A stretch of DNA of 64,000 bases from Burkholderiaceae bacterium (GCA_016790575.1 JAEUOU010000005.1:147211-211210), one strand, 5' to 3'. Counted from the first letter of the stretch, positions 1-13,217 are shown. Notes: generated by a model not told the origin, from the sequence alone. Translations and numbers: made by a program.

Positions 1-272
1 GAAATGGCGACTGACATGGCCCCAATCGCGCGCAACCAGCACCATGCGTCGCCCGCTCCGGGACCAGGCCGACAACCGGTCCACAACGACCCGTTCCGCC
101 AACGGCCAGTCTTCAAAAGTGGCATCGCTGAGAATGATTTCAGGCCACCCTTCCAGCGCGGCCGACTCCACCGCGCGGCGGATCACCGACTGAAACGACT
201 CTCTGCCATCGAAGCGCCCGGAAGGCCAGGGCAGCGGCCGAGCCGCGTTCGAACCCTCGTCAATCAGCGCCA
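1..272 (-). CDS. Conserved hypothetical protein, C-terminus cut by window edge
   Basis: The minus strand is open from an ATG at 272 to the window edge, giving 90 codons (MALIDEGSNAARPLPWPSGR and on). The frame contains LSDATFEDWPLAERVVVDRL and a basic stretch, WSRSGRRMVLVARDW. The ATG overlaps the end of the upstream roxA-like gene (its stop is at 262-260), so the two are probably translationally coupled. From memory, short proteins with a DATFEDWPLGER-type motif often follow cupin genes in Burkholderiales and have no established function; I assign none. The rest of the protein lies outside the window. Confidence 0.7.
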
Positions 273-1390
273 TGGGCCCACCCCGCCGCGATCCATTGAC
301 CCAGCAGATCGCGGGCACAGACACTGGCGCCGCGCACCGCGCGGGCATCCAGTCGCCGGTGGTCGGTCAACTGGCGCATGAGTTGGGCGTCGCGCCCCCC
401 GGCCCGAAAACTTTCGCCGTTGATGAATACATGCCGTTCGTCATAGAGCATGCGGGTACGACGGTCGAGCACCACGCCGCGCTCCACCGGGACGCCTGCG
501 GCGCCCGCCGCCGACTCGAACCAGACATTCGGCTTGGGTTCCGACAGATACTCGCCCAGCAGGCATTGCAGTTCCACCGGATCGTCCAACACCGCCTGCA
601 AGGCATCTCGCGCGAAGTCCAGCATGGCAGGCGGGATCGCGCCCGGCGCGTCCACGGCGGGCTGCCCCGGGTCACGGTAGGCCGCCGGGCCAGCCGCATC
701 GTCGGCGTCTTCGGCCAGGCGCATCAACAGTTCGCGCGCGAGTTCGCCGCGGTTGGGCTGGCGAAAGCCGATCGAGTACGTCATGCACTCTCCTTCGGCA
801 ATACCGTCATGCGCCCAGCGCGGTGGCAGGTACAACATGTCGCCCGGCTCCAGCACGAACTCTTCCTCGGGCACAAAACGGGCAAGAATTTTCAGGGGCA
901 GGCCCTCGACGAGGCTGAGATCCTTCTGCCGTCCAATGCGCCATCGCCGGCGTCCGTGGGCTTGCAGCAGGAAAACGTCATAGCTGTCGAAATGGGGGCC
1001 GACCCCCCCGCCGTCGGTTGCGTAGCTGATCATCACGTCGTCGAGCCGCGCATCCGGCACAAAACGGAACTGCTGCATCAGCTGGTGTACCCCGTCATGG
1101 TGCAAGTCAACGCCTTGCACCAGCAGAGTCCATTTCGGCTGCTTCAGTGCGGGCAGACTGCGCCGGGGAAAAGGACCGCGCCTGAACTGCCAGCCCTGCG
1201 CAACTTGCCCGACGAAACGGGATTCGACCGCGTCACTCTCGGCCAGAGCAAAGAGCGCGGGACGGTCCAGCAGAGCGCGAAAGCCGGGCACGGCCTGGCG
1301 AACCAGCAACGGCTTTTTCTGCCAGTGACGCTTCATGAACTGCTGGGGCGTGAGGCCGCCCAGCAAGGCCGTCGCTTGGGTAATGTCCAT
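260..1390 (-). CDS. roxA: RoxA/YcfD-like JmjC-type ribosomal oxygenase
   Basis: A 376-residue cupin/JmjC protein, close to the length of E. coli RoxA (YcfD). That enzyme is a 2-oxoglutarate and Fe(II) dependent dioxygenase which hydroxylates an arginine of ribosomal protein L16. The iron-binding triad is visible: His133 and Asp135 in GPHFDSYDVF and His194 in LPPRWAHDG. The N-terminal HWQKKPLLVRQAVPGF is typical of the family. The start at 1390 (MDITQ) lies inside a perfect inverted repeat shared with the start of the divergent FKBP gene only 14 bp away. The 3' end overlaps the next minus-strand gene. The family assignment is firm; the L16 substrate is inferred from family membership. Confidence 0.88.
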   Translation of the reverse strand: MDITQATALLGGLTPQQFMKRHWQKKPLLVRQAVPGFRALLDRPALFALAESDAVESRFVGQVAQGWQFRRGPFPRRSLPALKQPKWTLLVQGVDLHHDGVHQLMQQFRFVPDARLDDVMISYATDGGGVGPHFDSYDVFLLQAHGRRRWRIGRQKDLSLVEGLPLKILARFVPEEEFVLEPGDMLYLPPRWAHDGIAEGECMTYSIGFRQPNRGELARELLMRLAEDADDAAGPAAYRDPGQPAVDAPGAIPPAMLDFARDALQAVLDDPVELQCLLGEYLSEPKPNVWFESAAGAAGVPVERGVVLDRRTRMLYDERHVFINGESFRAGGRDAQLMRQLTDHRRLDARAVRGASVCARDLLGQWIAAGWAHGAD

Positions 1391-1416
1391 GGGACAATTC
1401 TCCCATGGACATTACC
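1379..1416. repeat. Perfect 16-bp inverted repeat holding both divergent start codons
   Basis: Left arm 1379-1394 and right arm 1401-1416 are exact reverse complements (GGTAATGTCCATGGGA and TCCCATGGACATTACC) around a 6-bp centre. The start codons of the minus-strand roxA-like gene and the plus-strand FKBP gene lie in the arms, so both proteins begin Met-Asp-Ile-Thr. Only 14 bp separate the two ATGs, leaving no room for separate promoters between them. Each promoter must therefore lie in the opposite gene, or the palindrome itself is a shared control site. Confidence 0.9.
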
Positions 1417-1938
1417 GAACACTGCGTGGTGGCACTCACCTGGACGCTCAAGGACACTTTGGGCGAGACCTTGGACGTACTCGATGAACCGGTCGAGTTT
1501 CTGGTTGGCGGCGACGATCTGTTGCCGACCATCGAGGCGGCCCTGCAAGGCCACGGCGCCGGTGCAACCGTCGACCTGCACCTGGAGCCGGAGCAGGCTT
1601 TCGGCGACTTCGACGACCAACTCGTCTTCCTGGAACCGAGGCGCCTGTTCCCTGCCGAACTGGAAGAAGGCCAGACCATCGAGGGCCACGCCCTGCCCGT
1701 GGGCACCAACCCCGACGCGCCCAAGGACCGGCTCTACACGGTGACTGAAATCTACCCGGAACACATCGTGCTTGACGGCAACCACCCGCTGGCCGGCATT
1801 GCCATCCGGCTGCACCTGCGCGTGGAGGGCGTGCGCGAGGCCACCGAGGAGGAAGTCGGCCGCGGCAGCTGTGGCACCGGTTTTTTTCGCGTCGAGGTCG
1901 ACCCACACGGCCTGCCGCCGGATCACACGGTGCACTAA
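1405..1938 (+). CDS. FKBP-type peptidyl-prolyl isomerase, SlyD-like
   Basis: A 177-residue SlyD-class FKBP, a cytoplasmic prolyl isomerase/chaperone. The N-terminal strand CVVALTWTLKDTLGE, the EFLVGGDDLLPTIEAAL segment and an inserted-in-flap region (EQAFGDFDDQLVFLEPRRLF) match SlyD topology. The typical SlyD C-terminal His/Cys-rich metal tail is missing; the protein ends shortly after a single Cys (GRGSCGTGFF). The start at 1405 fits relatives beginning M-[DE]-I-T. The gene is divergent from the RoxA-like gene across the palindrome at 1379-1416 and convergent with dut. Its exact cellular role is not evident. Confidence 0.85.
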   Translation: MDITEHCVVALTWTLKDTLGETLDVLDEPVEFLVGGDDLLPTIEAALQGHGAGATVDLHLEPEQAFGDFDDQLVFLEPRRLFPAELEEGQTIEGHALPVGTNPDAPKDRLYTVTEIYPEHIVLDGNHPLAGIAIRLHLRVEGVREATEEEVGRGSCGTGFFRVEVDPHGLPPDHTVH

Positions 1939-1950
1939 GGCTGATTCCAG

Positions 1951-1997
1951 CCCATACCCAGCGTGAAAAGGTCGCCTCTAGCTAGCTTTTCGATAGC
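1951..1997 (+). repeat. Dispersed palindromic repeat, copy 1 (intergenic)
   Basis: CCCATACCCAGCGTGAAAAG is followed by GTCGCCTCTAGCTA and a hairpin whose arms are AGCTA and TAGCT. It matches the core seen at 13 other places in the window. It lies in the 92-bp gap between the convergent FKBP and dut genes, where its hairpin could also act as a weak transcription stop. Confidence 0.8.
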
Positions 1998-2030
1998 TCC
2001 AAAGGTCACCCGGAGCCACTCCCGTCCGGG

Positions 2031-2476
2031 TCAGTGCTTTCCGGTCGAGCCGTAGCCACCTTCACCACGGCTGCTGGCGACGGCGAATTCCTGCACCACC
2101 GTGAACTGTGCCTGCACCACCGGCACAATGACAAGCTGCGCCAGACGCTCCATGGGCTGCAACGTGAAGGCAAGGTCACTGCGGTTCCAGGCGCTGACCA
2201 TCAACTGGCCCTGGTAGTCACTGTCGATCAGCCCCACCAGGTTGCCCAGCACAATGCCATGTTTGTGCCCCAGGCCCGACCGCGGCAGGATCAGCGCGGC
2301 ATAACCTGGGTCCGCCAGATGGATGGCCAGGCCCGTGGGGACGAGTTGCCAGGCGTTGGGTGCCAGCGTCAAGGGCTCGTCCAGGCAGGCACGCAGGTCC
2401 AGCCCCGCACTGCCGGGCGTGGCGTATTCGGGCAAATGCCCCGCCAGACGCGAATCGAGGATCTTGAGGTCAATTT

Positions 2477-2480
<4 letters not shown>
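2031..2480 (-). CDS. dut: Deoxyuridine 5'-triphosphate nucleotidohydrolase
   Basis: A 149-residue trimeric-type dUTPase that hydrolyses dUTP to dUMP and PPi, limiting uracil in DNA. All five family motifs are present: [39 protein letters not shown] and the C-terminal P-loop-like [10 protein letters not shown]. Length matches the family. The ATG at 2480 overlaps the coaBC stop by 4 bp (ATGA), giving a coaBC-dut operon, as in many proteobacteria. Confidence 0.97.
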
Positions 2481-5488
<3,008 letters not shown>

Positions 5489-5573
5489 ACAACGCCCGGA
5501 CAGGCCGCTGCGGTCAAGCCTGCCCTCCTCGGGTGCGCCGTGCGGCTTACCCGCTGACCCGCGTGGGAACTCC

Positions 5574-6428
5574 ATGAAACTCTGTGGTTTTGAGGTCGGA
5601 CTTGACCAGCCATTCTTCCTGATTGCGGGGACTTGCTCGATCGAGGGCCTGCAGATGTCACTCGATGTCGCGGGACATCTGAAGGAAACCTGCGCCGCAT
5701 TGGGTGTCGCGCTGATCTACAAAGGCTCGTTCGACAAAGCCAACCGCTCATCCGGCACCAGCGCACGCGGTGTCGGCATGGACGCAGGTCTGAAAATTCT
5801 TGAGGAAGTTCGCCGACAGACCGGCCTGCCCGTCCTGACCGATGTGCACGAGACGGCCCAGGTGGCCGAGGTGGCCTCCGTGGTCGACGTATTGCAAACC
5901 CCGGCTTTCCTGTGCCGGCAGACCGATTTCATCCGCGCTGTCGCCCAGTCGGGCAAACCGGTCAATATCAAGAAAGGGCAGTTTCTCGCGCCCTGGGACA
6001 TGAAAAACGTCATCGACAAAGCCCGGGCGGCCGCACGCGAAGCCGGCCTTTCGGAAGATCGCTTCCTGGCCTGCGAGCGGGGGGTCAGCTTCGGCTACAA
6101 CAATCTGGTCGCCGACATGAGCAGCCTGGCCGAAATGCGCAAGTCCGGTGCGCCAGTGGTGTTCGATGTCACCCACTCGGTACAGAAGCCGGGCGGTCTG
6201 GGGGCCGCCAGCGGCGGAGCGCGCGACATGGTGCCGGTGCTCGCCCGCGCCGGCGTGGCTGCAGGCGTGGCTGGCCTGTTCATGGAAACCCATCCGACAC
6301 CGACCCAGGCTTGGTCCGACGGACCCAACGCCGTGCCGCTGCACCACATGCGAGCCCTCCTCGAAATCCTGGTGAGCCTGGACCGCACGACCAAAGCGGC
6401 CGGTTTCCTGGAAGACCGATTCATCTGA
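5574..6428 (+). CDS. kdsA: 3-deoxy-8-phosphooctulonate (KDO-8-P) synthase
   Basis: A 284-residue enzyme that condenses phosphoenolpyruvate with arabinose 5-phosphate to give KDO-8-P for lipopolysaccharide inner core. Family signatures are AGTCSIEG near the start, [20 protein letters not shown], the QTDFI segment, [13 protein letters not shown] and FDVTHSVQ. The AGTCSIEG variant replaces the more usual AGPCVIE but keeps the Cys-x-Ile-Glu part. Its position between pyrG and eno is conserved in many proteobacteria. An 85-bp gap with no evident gene separates it from pyrG. Confidence 0.97.
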   Translation: MKLCGFEVGLDQPFFLIAGTCSIEGLQMSLDVAGHLKETCAALGVALIYKGSFDKANRSSGTSARGVGMDAGLKILEEVRRQTGLPVLTDVHETAQVAEVASVVDVLQTPAFLCRQTDFIRAVAQSGKPVNIKKGQFLAPWDMKNVIDKARAAAREAGLSEDRFLACERGVSFGYNNLVADMSSLAEMRKSGAPVVFDVTHSVQKPGGLGAASGGARDMVPVLARAGVAAGVAGLFMETHPTPTQAWSDGPNAVPLHHMRALLEILVSLDRTTKAAGFLEDRFI

Positions 6429-6445
6429 CACCGACCGGAGCCGCC

Positions 6446-8067
<1,622 letters not shown>

Positions 8068-8093
8068 GCCGTCGGTCGTCGGCTGCTTCTTCC

Positions 8094-8372
8094 ATGGCCG
8101 CTCGGCTGGTCGCCCTCCTGCTCGTCGGACTGCTGGTCGCATTCCACGCGCAGCTGTGGATCGGCCGGGGCAATCTGCGTGAAATCGCCCAGTTGCAAGA
8201 ACAGCTGGCCGCCCGTCAGGCCGCCAATGCCGCGTTGGCCACCAGCAACGCCCAACTGGCAGCCGAAGTGGAAGACCTCAAAACCGGCATGCAGATGGTC
8301 GAAGAGAAGGCGCGCATGGAACTGGGCATGCTCAAGCCCGACGAAGTCTTTGTGCACTATGCACGGCGCTGA
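8094..8372 (+). CDS. ftsB: Cell division protein FtsB
   Basis: A 92-residue bitopic membrane protein of the FtsQLB divisome complex. It has a single N-terminal membrane helix (LVALLLVGLLVAFHAQLW), then a leucine-zipper-like coiled coil (LREIAQLQEQLAARQAANAA and on), and ends with the EKARMELGMLKPDEVF segment typical of FtsB. Placement directly after eno is the usual proteobacterial arrangement and supports the call. Confidence 0.93.
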   Translation: MAARLVALLLVGLLVAFHAQLWIGRGNLREIAQLQEQLAARQAANAALATSNAQLAAEVEDLKTGMQMVEEKARMELGMLKPDEVFVHYARR

Positions 8373-8420
8373 CCGGCCCGCCCACCGGCGGGCCACCGGC
8401 GTCCGGAGCTGAGCCCCCCG

Positions 8421-9044
8421 ATGTCGGACACCCTTTTTGCCACTGCCTTCAGCTTGTGGGGCGCGCCGACCACCTGGCTGGAGGTGCTGGCGTTCGCACT
8501 GGCCTTGGGCATGGTTGCCTGCAACATTCGGGTCATCCACTGGGGCTGGCCCCTGGCGGCGATCAGTTCTTTGCTGTATGGCCTGCTGTTTGCCCGTTAC
8601 CGCCTGTACGGGGAGGCGAGCCTGCAGGTCTTTTTCGCCGCCATGGCGGCCTGGGGCTGGTGGCAGTGGCTGCGCGGCACGACCGCAAGCGGTGCCGCAC
8701 TGACCGTGCGACACCTCTCACCCTCCGGTCGCCAGACCGCCCTGCTGTCCGCCGCGGTGCTGTGGCTGTTGATCGGGCTGCTGCTGGACCACTTCACCGA
8801 CTCGGATGTCCCCTGGCTGGATGCTTTCCCCACGGCGCTGAGCATCGTCGCGCAGGTGCTGCTGGGACGTAAATTGCTGGAAAACTGGCCCTTCTGGATG
8901 GTCGTCAACCTGTCCAGCGTGGGCCTTTTCGTCTACAAGGCGCTCTGGCTCACTGCGCTGCTGTACCTGGTTTTCACCTTCCTGTCGCTGGTGGGCTGGC
9001 GTGCCTGGCAGACGCTGATCGAACGCGCCCCGAAGGTGCCATGA
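8421..9044 (+). CDS. pnuC: PnuC-type nicotinamide riboside/mononucleotide transporter
   Basis: A 207-residue inner-membrane protein with about seven membrane helices, of the PnuC facilitator family. Recognisable family segments are WLEVLAFALALGMVACNIR, the aromatic-rich AAMAAWGWWQWLRG and the later ENWPFWMVVNLSSVGLFVYK. PnuC imports nicotinamide riboside, which must be phosphorylated to be trapped. The next gene, overlapping by 4 bp (ATGA), encodes a NadR-like kinase that would do this, so the two form a two-gene NAD salvage unit. Confidence 0.92.
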   Translation: MSDTLFATAFSLWGAPTTWLEVLAFALALGMVACNIRVIHWGWPLAAISSLLYGLLFARYRLYGEASLQVFFAAMAAWGWWQWLRGTTASGAALTVRHLSPSGRQTALLSAAVLWLLIGLLLDHFTDSDVPWLDAFPTALSIVAQVLLGRKLLENWPFWMVVNLSSVGLFVYKALWLTALLYLVFTFLSLVGWRAWQTLIERAPKVP

Positions 9045-9751
9045 GCGAAAGCTGCGCACCCGCTCCACCCCTGCCCGGTGGACTGCGCATCGCCGTACTG
9101 GGCGCGGAAAGCACCGGCAAAACGACCCTGGCCGGGGACATTGCCCGCACGCTGCGCCGGCTCGGCCAGCCGCTGACACTGGTGGATGAAGCCTTGCGCC
9201 GCTGGTGCGACCGACACGGACGCACGCCGTCCTGCGGCGAGCAGCAACTGATCGCCCAGGAGCAGGCCAACGCCGTGCTTGCCGCGCCCGCCGGTCATGT
9301 TGTGGTCGCTGACACCACCCCTTTGCAGACCGCCGCCTACAGCGAACTGTATTTCGGCGACCACAGCCTGACCCCTGGCGGATTGCAACACCAAGGCCTG
9401 TATCACCTGACACTGCTCACCGCGCTGGACCTGCCATGGGTGGCGGATGGCCTGCAACGCGACGGCCCGCAATGGCGCGGGCCGGTCGACCAGCGCCTGC
9501 GCACACTCCTGGCGGACGCCGGATTGCCGTTCCGCGTAATCTACGGCGAAGGAAACCTGCGACTGGAGGCGGCGCTTTCCGCTATATTTACTATAGCTAA
9601 ATGTGACCTTTCTGCGCTGGGTATCGACCAATTCGAGCAAAAAAATCGTTCGCCGGCCGCCGCGGGCCGCCCCTGGCAGTCGCTGTGTGAATGCTGCGGC
9701 GATCCGGACTGCGAGCGGCGCCTGTTCCGCGCCCTGACCCGCGGCGATTGA
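9041..9751 (+). CDS. NadR-like ribosylnicotinamide kinase (AAA P-loop ATPase)
   Basis: A 236-residue P-loop kinase resembling the C-terminal kinase domain of NadR. The Walker A loop is GAESTGKTTLAGD near residue 20 and VVVADTTPLQTAAYSELYFG is the typical substrate-binding strand. It lacks the NadR helix-turn-helix and nucleotidyl transferase domains, so it is a stand-alone kinase. It overlaps pnuC by 4 bp. Near residue 180-197 a copy of the dispersed repeat is read in frame (TIAKCDLSALGID), between the kinase fold and a Cys-rich tail (CECCGDPDCERR). The tail may bind metal; that is inference. Confidence 0.85.
   Translation: MSESCAPAPPLPGGLRIAVLGAESTGKTTLAGDIARTLRRLGQPLTLVDEALRRWCDRHGRTPSCGEQQLIAQEQANAVLAAPAGHVVVADTTPLQTAAYSELYFGDHSLTPGGLQHQGLYHLTLLTALDLPWVADGLQRDGPQWRGPVDQRLRTLLADAGLPFRVIYGEGNLRLEAALSAIFTIAKCDLSALGIDQFEQKNRSPAAAGRPWQSLCECCGDPDCERRLFRALTRGD
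9581..9627 (-). repeat. Dispersed palindromic repeat, copy 3 (inside the nadR-like gene)
   Basis: Read on the minus strand, ATACCCAGCGCAGAAAGGTC is followed by ACATTTAGCTATA, a 5-base loop and TATAGC. The hairpin arms GCTATA/TATAGC are perfect. The gene reads it antisense as I-A-K-C-D-L-S-A-L-G-I-D. No stop or frameshift results. Confidence 0.88.
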
Positions 9752-9814
9752 GGCAGCCATCGAGGGGCCCAGGGGCGCCGTCGACCTGCCGCGCCGGTCT
9801 GCGCCGGAGACGGC

Positions 9815-10804
9815 TCAGTGGAGCCCGCGACCCGGATTGGGGGTCACCGGGGCCTGGAACAGCAGGGCCGCGTCGACCGGATCGAAGTGGTACTGCTGGC
9901 CACAGAAGTCGCACCCCACTTCGATCTGTCCGCGCTCGGCCAACAGCGACTCGACTTCGTCGCGGCCCAGCCCCTGGACCATGCGCGCCACCCGTTCACG
10001 ACTGCAGGTGCAGGCAAAGTGCGGACCACCTTCGCCAACCAGCGGCTCGAAACGCTGCACAGGCTCCTCCCAGAACAAGCGGTGCAAGATGGTGTCTGCA
10101 TCCAGCGTCAGCAGTTCCTTGCGCTGCAGGCTCTTGGCCAGAATGGCGATGCGTCGGTAATCCTCATTGCGGCCGATGGCGTCTTCATTGTGCTGGCGGG
10201 CGGCGTCCGAACCGGCCAGATTGCCCTCGCCGTGGACCGGCAGACGCTGAATCAGCAAGCCCGCCGCCATCGTCGCGTCGGCTGCGAGCACCAGTGTGGT
10301 GTCCAGCTGTTCGGACTGCAGCATGTAGTGCTCCAGCACCTGGGCCAGACTTTCCAGCGGTTCGCCATGGTCGCCGTGCAGCGGCACCACACCCTGGTAC
10401 GGCTGCTGTCCGGGCAAGCGGTCCTGCGGGTCGAGGGTGATCGCGCACCGTCCCGTGCCGTGGAGGTTGAGCATCTGGCTGAGTGTGGCGTCGGGCGCCA
10501 CGACTCCTTGCAGCGACGCGGTCGCGCGCAGACCCAGGCTGCTTTGCACCTCGGCCACCGCCACCTTCACCGGCCCGTCGCCGAATACCTGCAGCACCAG
10601 TGCGCCATTGAACTTGATATTGCCCTGCATCAGCACCGCGGCTGCAGCCATTTCACCCAGCAAGTCCCGTACCGGCGGCGGATAGGTACCCAGGCCCGGG
10701 TTGCCCGCGCGGCGACGCAGTATCTCCTGCCAGCTGTCCGTCAGACGGACAAGCATGCCGCGCACCGGCAGGCCTTCGAACAGGAATTTGTGCAATTCAG
10801 ACAC
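9815..10804 (-). CDS. hslO: Redox-regulated chaperone Hsp33
   Basis: A 329-residue Hsp33 homolog, a cytoplasmic holdase activated by oxidation and unfolding. The redox switch is present near the C-terminus as CTCSRERV followed by CDFCGQQY, the four zinc-binding cysteines. The N-terminal domain carries the usual GNIKFNG and LLGEMAAAAVLM segments. The start at 10804 (MSELHKFLFEGLPVRG) fits the family. It is transcribed after the gamma carbonic anhydrase gene, with 11 bp between them. Confidence 0.95.
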   Translation of the reverse strand: MSELHKFLFEGLPVRGMLVRLTDSWQEILRRRAGNPGLGTYPPPVRDLLGEMAAAAVLMQGNIKFNGALVLQVFGDGPVKVAVAEVQSSLGLRATASLQGVVAPDATLSQMLNLHGTGRCAITLDPQDRLPGQQPYQGVVPLHGDHGEPLESLAQVLEHYMLQSEQLDTTLVLAADATMAAGLLIQRLPVHGEGNLAGSDAARQHNEDAIGRNEDYRRIAILAKSLQRKELLTLDADTILHRLFWEEPVQRFEPLVGEGGPHFACTCSRERVARMVQGLGRDEVESLLAERGQIEVGCDFCGQQYHFDPVDAALLFQAPVTPNPGRGLH

Positions 10805-10815
10805 CGTACCCGCCT

Positions 10816-11340
10816 TCAGTCGATCCGGCGCAAACCGGTGTGAAAACGGCTGGCGTTCTCGCGGTAATGGCGGGCGCTCCAGCGCAGGCCTTCGATCTGC
10901 TCGGGCGTAAGAGGGCGAACCACTTTGGCCGGCGTGCCCATGATCATCGATCCGTCAGGGAACTCCTTGCCTTCAGTGACCAGGGAGCCGGCGCCGACGA
11001 GGCAATTGCGCCCGATTTTCGCGCCATTGAGTACCACCGCCCCGATACCGATCAGCGATTCGTCCCCGATAGTGCAACCGTGCAGCATCACCTGGTGCCC
11101 CACCGTCACGTCGGCGCCCACCACCAGGGGTTTGCCTACGTCCGCATGCAGTACACAGGCATCCTGAATGTTGCTTCCGGTGCCGATGGAAATCGACTCC
11201 GTATCGCCGCGCACCACCGTGCCGAACCAGACACTGGCCTGCGCGCCCAATTGCACGCAGCCGATCACCTGCGCACTGTCGGCCACCCAGGCCGTCTCAT
11301 CAATCTGCGGCGCCACGCCGTCCAACTCGTACACCGCCAT
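10816..11340 (-). CDS. Gamma carbonic anhydrase-like hexapeptide-repeat protein
   Basis: A 174-residue left-handed beta-helix protein of the gamma carbonic anhydrase/YrdA family. The metal-binding histidines expected for the family are visible in NIQDACVLHAD, VGHQVMLHGCTIGD and the His pair between them. GMGTPAKVVRPLT-like wording near the end (MIMGTPAKVVRPLTPEQIEG) is also characteristic. Catalytic activity is uncertain because many YrdA-type proteins show none. The start at 11340 (MAVYELDG) is chosen over an upstream ATG that adds nine non-conserved residues. Confidence 0.9.
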   Translation of the reverse strand: MAVYELDGVAPQIDETAWVADSAQVIGCVQLGAQASVWFGTVVRGDTESISIGTGSNIQDACVLHADVGKPLVVGADVTVGHQVMLHGCTIGDESLIGIGAVVLNGAKIGRNCLVGAGSLVTEGKEFPDGSMIMGTPAKVVRPLTPEQIEGLRWSARHYRENASRFHTGLRRID

Positions 11341-11384
11341 CAGGAATCCCCTTGTCACCGGATGCAAAACTTACAATTGTAGGG

Positions 11385-12206
11385 ATGGAGCTCCGATCGC
11401 GGGCGCTGGACGCCCTCCGAAATCCCGACCCCGAAGAGAAACTGGCCCTGGCCAGCGCAATCGGGTCGGAGTTTGCTATCCTGCCAATAGCGCCCGGCCA
11501 CCTGAAGGAACCCGCCGGCGTGCCCGGGCGGCCGGTGCTGCCCCGCCTGGTTGAGCCGGCGCGTGTGCCCTTGCGTTCGCCCCATACCCGCGAGGGTCGC
11601 GCCGCACTCATTCACGCCATCTGCCATATCGAGTTCAACGCCATCAATCTCGCGCTGGACGCCGTATGGCGCTTTGGCGACATGCCGCCGGCCTACTACC
11701 ACGACTGGTCCCGCGTCGCCGCCGAGGAGGCGTACCACTTTCGCATCCTGCACGAGCACCTTCAGGGACTGGGCTTTCGGTATGGCGACTTCGAGGCCCA
11801 TGACGGCCTGTGGGAAATGGCCGAGAAAACCCGCCACGACATCGTTGCCCGCATGGCGCTGGTGCCGCGCACGCTGGAAGCGCGCGGCCTGGATGCCACA
11901 CCCCTGATCCAGGCCCGTCTGCGCAAAGCCGCCGAACCCGGCCGCGACGGACGCTGCCGCGCCCCGGATGCGTTGCAGGCCCACGCCTTGCTGGACATCA
12001 TCCTGCGCGACGAAATTGGCCATGTCGCGATCGGCAACCACTGGTACCGCTGGTTGTGTGACCGCCAGAACCTGGACCCGCTCACCCACTACGCCACGCT
12101 GGCCCGCGACTACCGCGCGCCCCGGCTGCGGCCGCCGTTCAACACCCCGGCGCGCCAGGCTGCCGGGTTTACGCCGGTCGAGCTGGAACTCTTGCTCGGA
12201 GCGTAA
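11385..12206 (+). CDS. DUF455 ferritin-like protein
   Basis: A 273-residue member of the DUF455 family, a ferritin-like four-helix protein of unknown reaction. Conserved metal-site segments are visible: HAICHIEFNAINLALDAVW, VAAEEAYHFRILHEHL and ILRDEIGHVAIGNHW, which carry the Glu and His ligands expected of a di-iron fold. ATG at 11385 follows TTGTAGGG. Residues 23-36 (ASAIGSEFAILPIA) are encoded by a diverged, in-frame copy of the dispersed repeat, in the variable N-terminal section ahead of the conserved core. It is divergent from the carbonic anhydrase gene and convergent with xerD. Confidence 0.85.
   Translation: MELRSRALDALRNPDPEEKLALASAIGSEFAILPIAPGHLKEPAGVPGRPVLPRLVEPARVPLRSPHTREGRAALIHAICHIEFNAINLALDAVWRFGDMPPAYYHDWSRVAAEEAYHFRILHEHLQGLGFRYGDFEAHDGLWEMAEKTRHDIVARMALVPRTLEARGLDATPLIQARLRKAAEPGRDGRCRAPDALQAHALLDIILRDEIGHVAIGNHWYRWLCDRQNLDPLTHYATLARDYRAPRLRPPFNTPARQAAGFTPVELELLLGA
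11452..11491 (+). repeat. Dispersed palindromic repeat, copy 4 (inside DUF455 gene)
   Basis: CCAGCGCAATCGGGTCGGAG then TTTGCTATCCTGCCAATAGC. It aligns without gaps to the core and ends in a perfect GCTAT-N7-ATAGC hairpin. It is read in the sense frame as A-S-A-I-G-S-E-F-A-I, matching the other sense copies position for position. Confidence 0.75.
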
Positions 12207-12253
12207 GGACGAACGAACCGCGTTGGCACGGCAACGGGCTGGAGGCGCGCCGG

Positions 12254-13162
12254 TCAGCCGCGCGGATGGTGCTGCGCGTGCAGGGCTTTGAGGCGCTCCC
12301 GGGCCACATGGGTGTAGATCGTGGTGGTCGAGATGTCGGCGTGACCCAGCAGCATCTGCACCGCGCGCAGGTCGGCGCCATGGTTGAGCAGGTGGGTCGC
12401 GAAGGCATGGCGCAAGGTGTGCGGCGACAAGGGTGCCGTGATACCCGCCTGAGCCGCGTAACGGCGCACGATCTGCCAGAACATGATCCGGGTCATGCCG
12501 GACCCGGGTTTCGGGCCACTGGTGGTGACGAACAGCGATTCGGACTGGCGCGCGCCCAGCAAGACCGGGCGCGACTGGGCCAGGTAACGATGGAGCCAGT
12601 CATGGGCCACTTCACCGAACGGCACCAGCCGCTCCTTGCCCCCCTTGCCGGTCACCCGCACCACCCCTTCGGCCAGGCCGACCTGGAACGTACGCAACCC
12701 CACCAGTTCGGACACGCGCAAGCCGCTGGCATACATCAACTCCAGCATGGCACGGTCGCGCAGGCCCAGCGAGGTGCCGACATCGGGCGCCGACAGCAGG
12801 CTATCGACCTGCGCCTCGCTCAGCACCTTGGGCACCCGCAACGGCTGGCGTGCGGTCAGCAGTCGCAAGGTCGGGTCGGCCGCAATCAGCGACTCGCGCA
12901 GGGCCCAACGAAAGTAGCGTTTGAAAACCGTCAGCCGGCGGTTGGCCGACGTGGCACGGGTTTGCGCATGGCGCGCTGCGAAATAGGCGTGCAGATCCGC
13001 CTCCGTCGTGGCGTCCAGCGCAGCCCGGCGGTGCGTTTGCAGCCACTGGGCATACAGCGTAAGGTCGCGCCGGTAGGCTTCCAGGGTGCGCGGCGACAGG
13101 CCATCTTCGAGCCACAGGGCGTCAATGAACCGGTCGATCGCGGCAACATGGCTATTAGGCAT
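12254..13162 (-). CDS. xerD: Site-specific tyrosine recombinase XerD
   Basis: A 302-residue tyrosine recombinase of the XerC/XerD type that resolves chromosome dimers at dif. The N-terminal SAM-like domain begins IDRFIDALWLEDGLSPRTLE. The catalytic set is present: Arg in YASGLRVSELVGL, Lys in TGKGGKERLVPFG, His-x-x-Arg in HTLRHAFATHLL, His in LGHADIST and Tyr in TTTIYTHVARERLK. Length and the LSPRTLEAYRRDL segment fit XerD better than XerC. No integrase-linked element surrounds it, so this is the housekeeping copy. Confidence 0.93.
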   Translation of the reverse strand: MPNSHVAAIDRFIDALWLEDGLSPRTLEAYRRDLTLYAQWLQTHRRAALDATTEADLHAYFAARHAQTRATSANRRLTVFKRYFRWALRESLIAADPTLRLLTARQPLRVPKVLSEAQVDSLLSAPDVGTSLGLRDRAMLELMYASGLRVSELVGLRTFQVGLAEGVVRVTGKGGKERLVPFGEVAHDWLHRYLAQSRPVLLGARQSESLFVTTSGPKPGSGMTRIMFWQIVRRYAAQAGITAPLSPHTLRHAFATHLLNHGADLRAVQMLLGHADISTTTIYTHVARERLKALHAQHHPRG

Positions 13163-13184
13163 GTGGCAGTGTATTCATGCCGGC

Positions 13185-13217
13185 AAAAAAACCGCCGGGG
13201 CCTGCGGCGGCCGGCGG
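13185..13217 (-). terminator. Rho-independent terminator after the Bug gene
   Basis: On the minus strand a CCGCCGG/CCGGCGG stem is followed directly by seven T residues (A-run at 13185-13191 on the plus strand). It lies 42 bp downstream of the Bug gene stop and before xerD, so it separates the two minus-strand genes. Confidence 0.8.
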
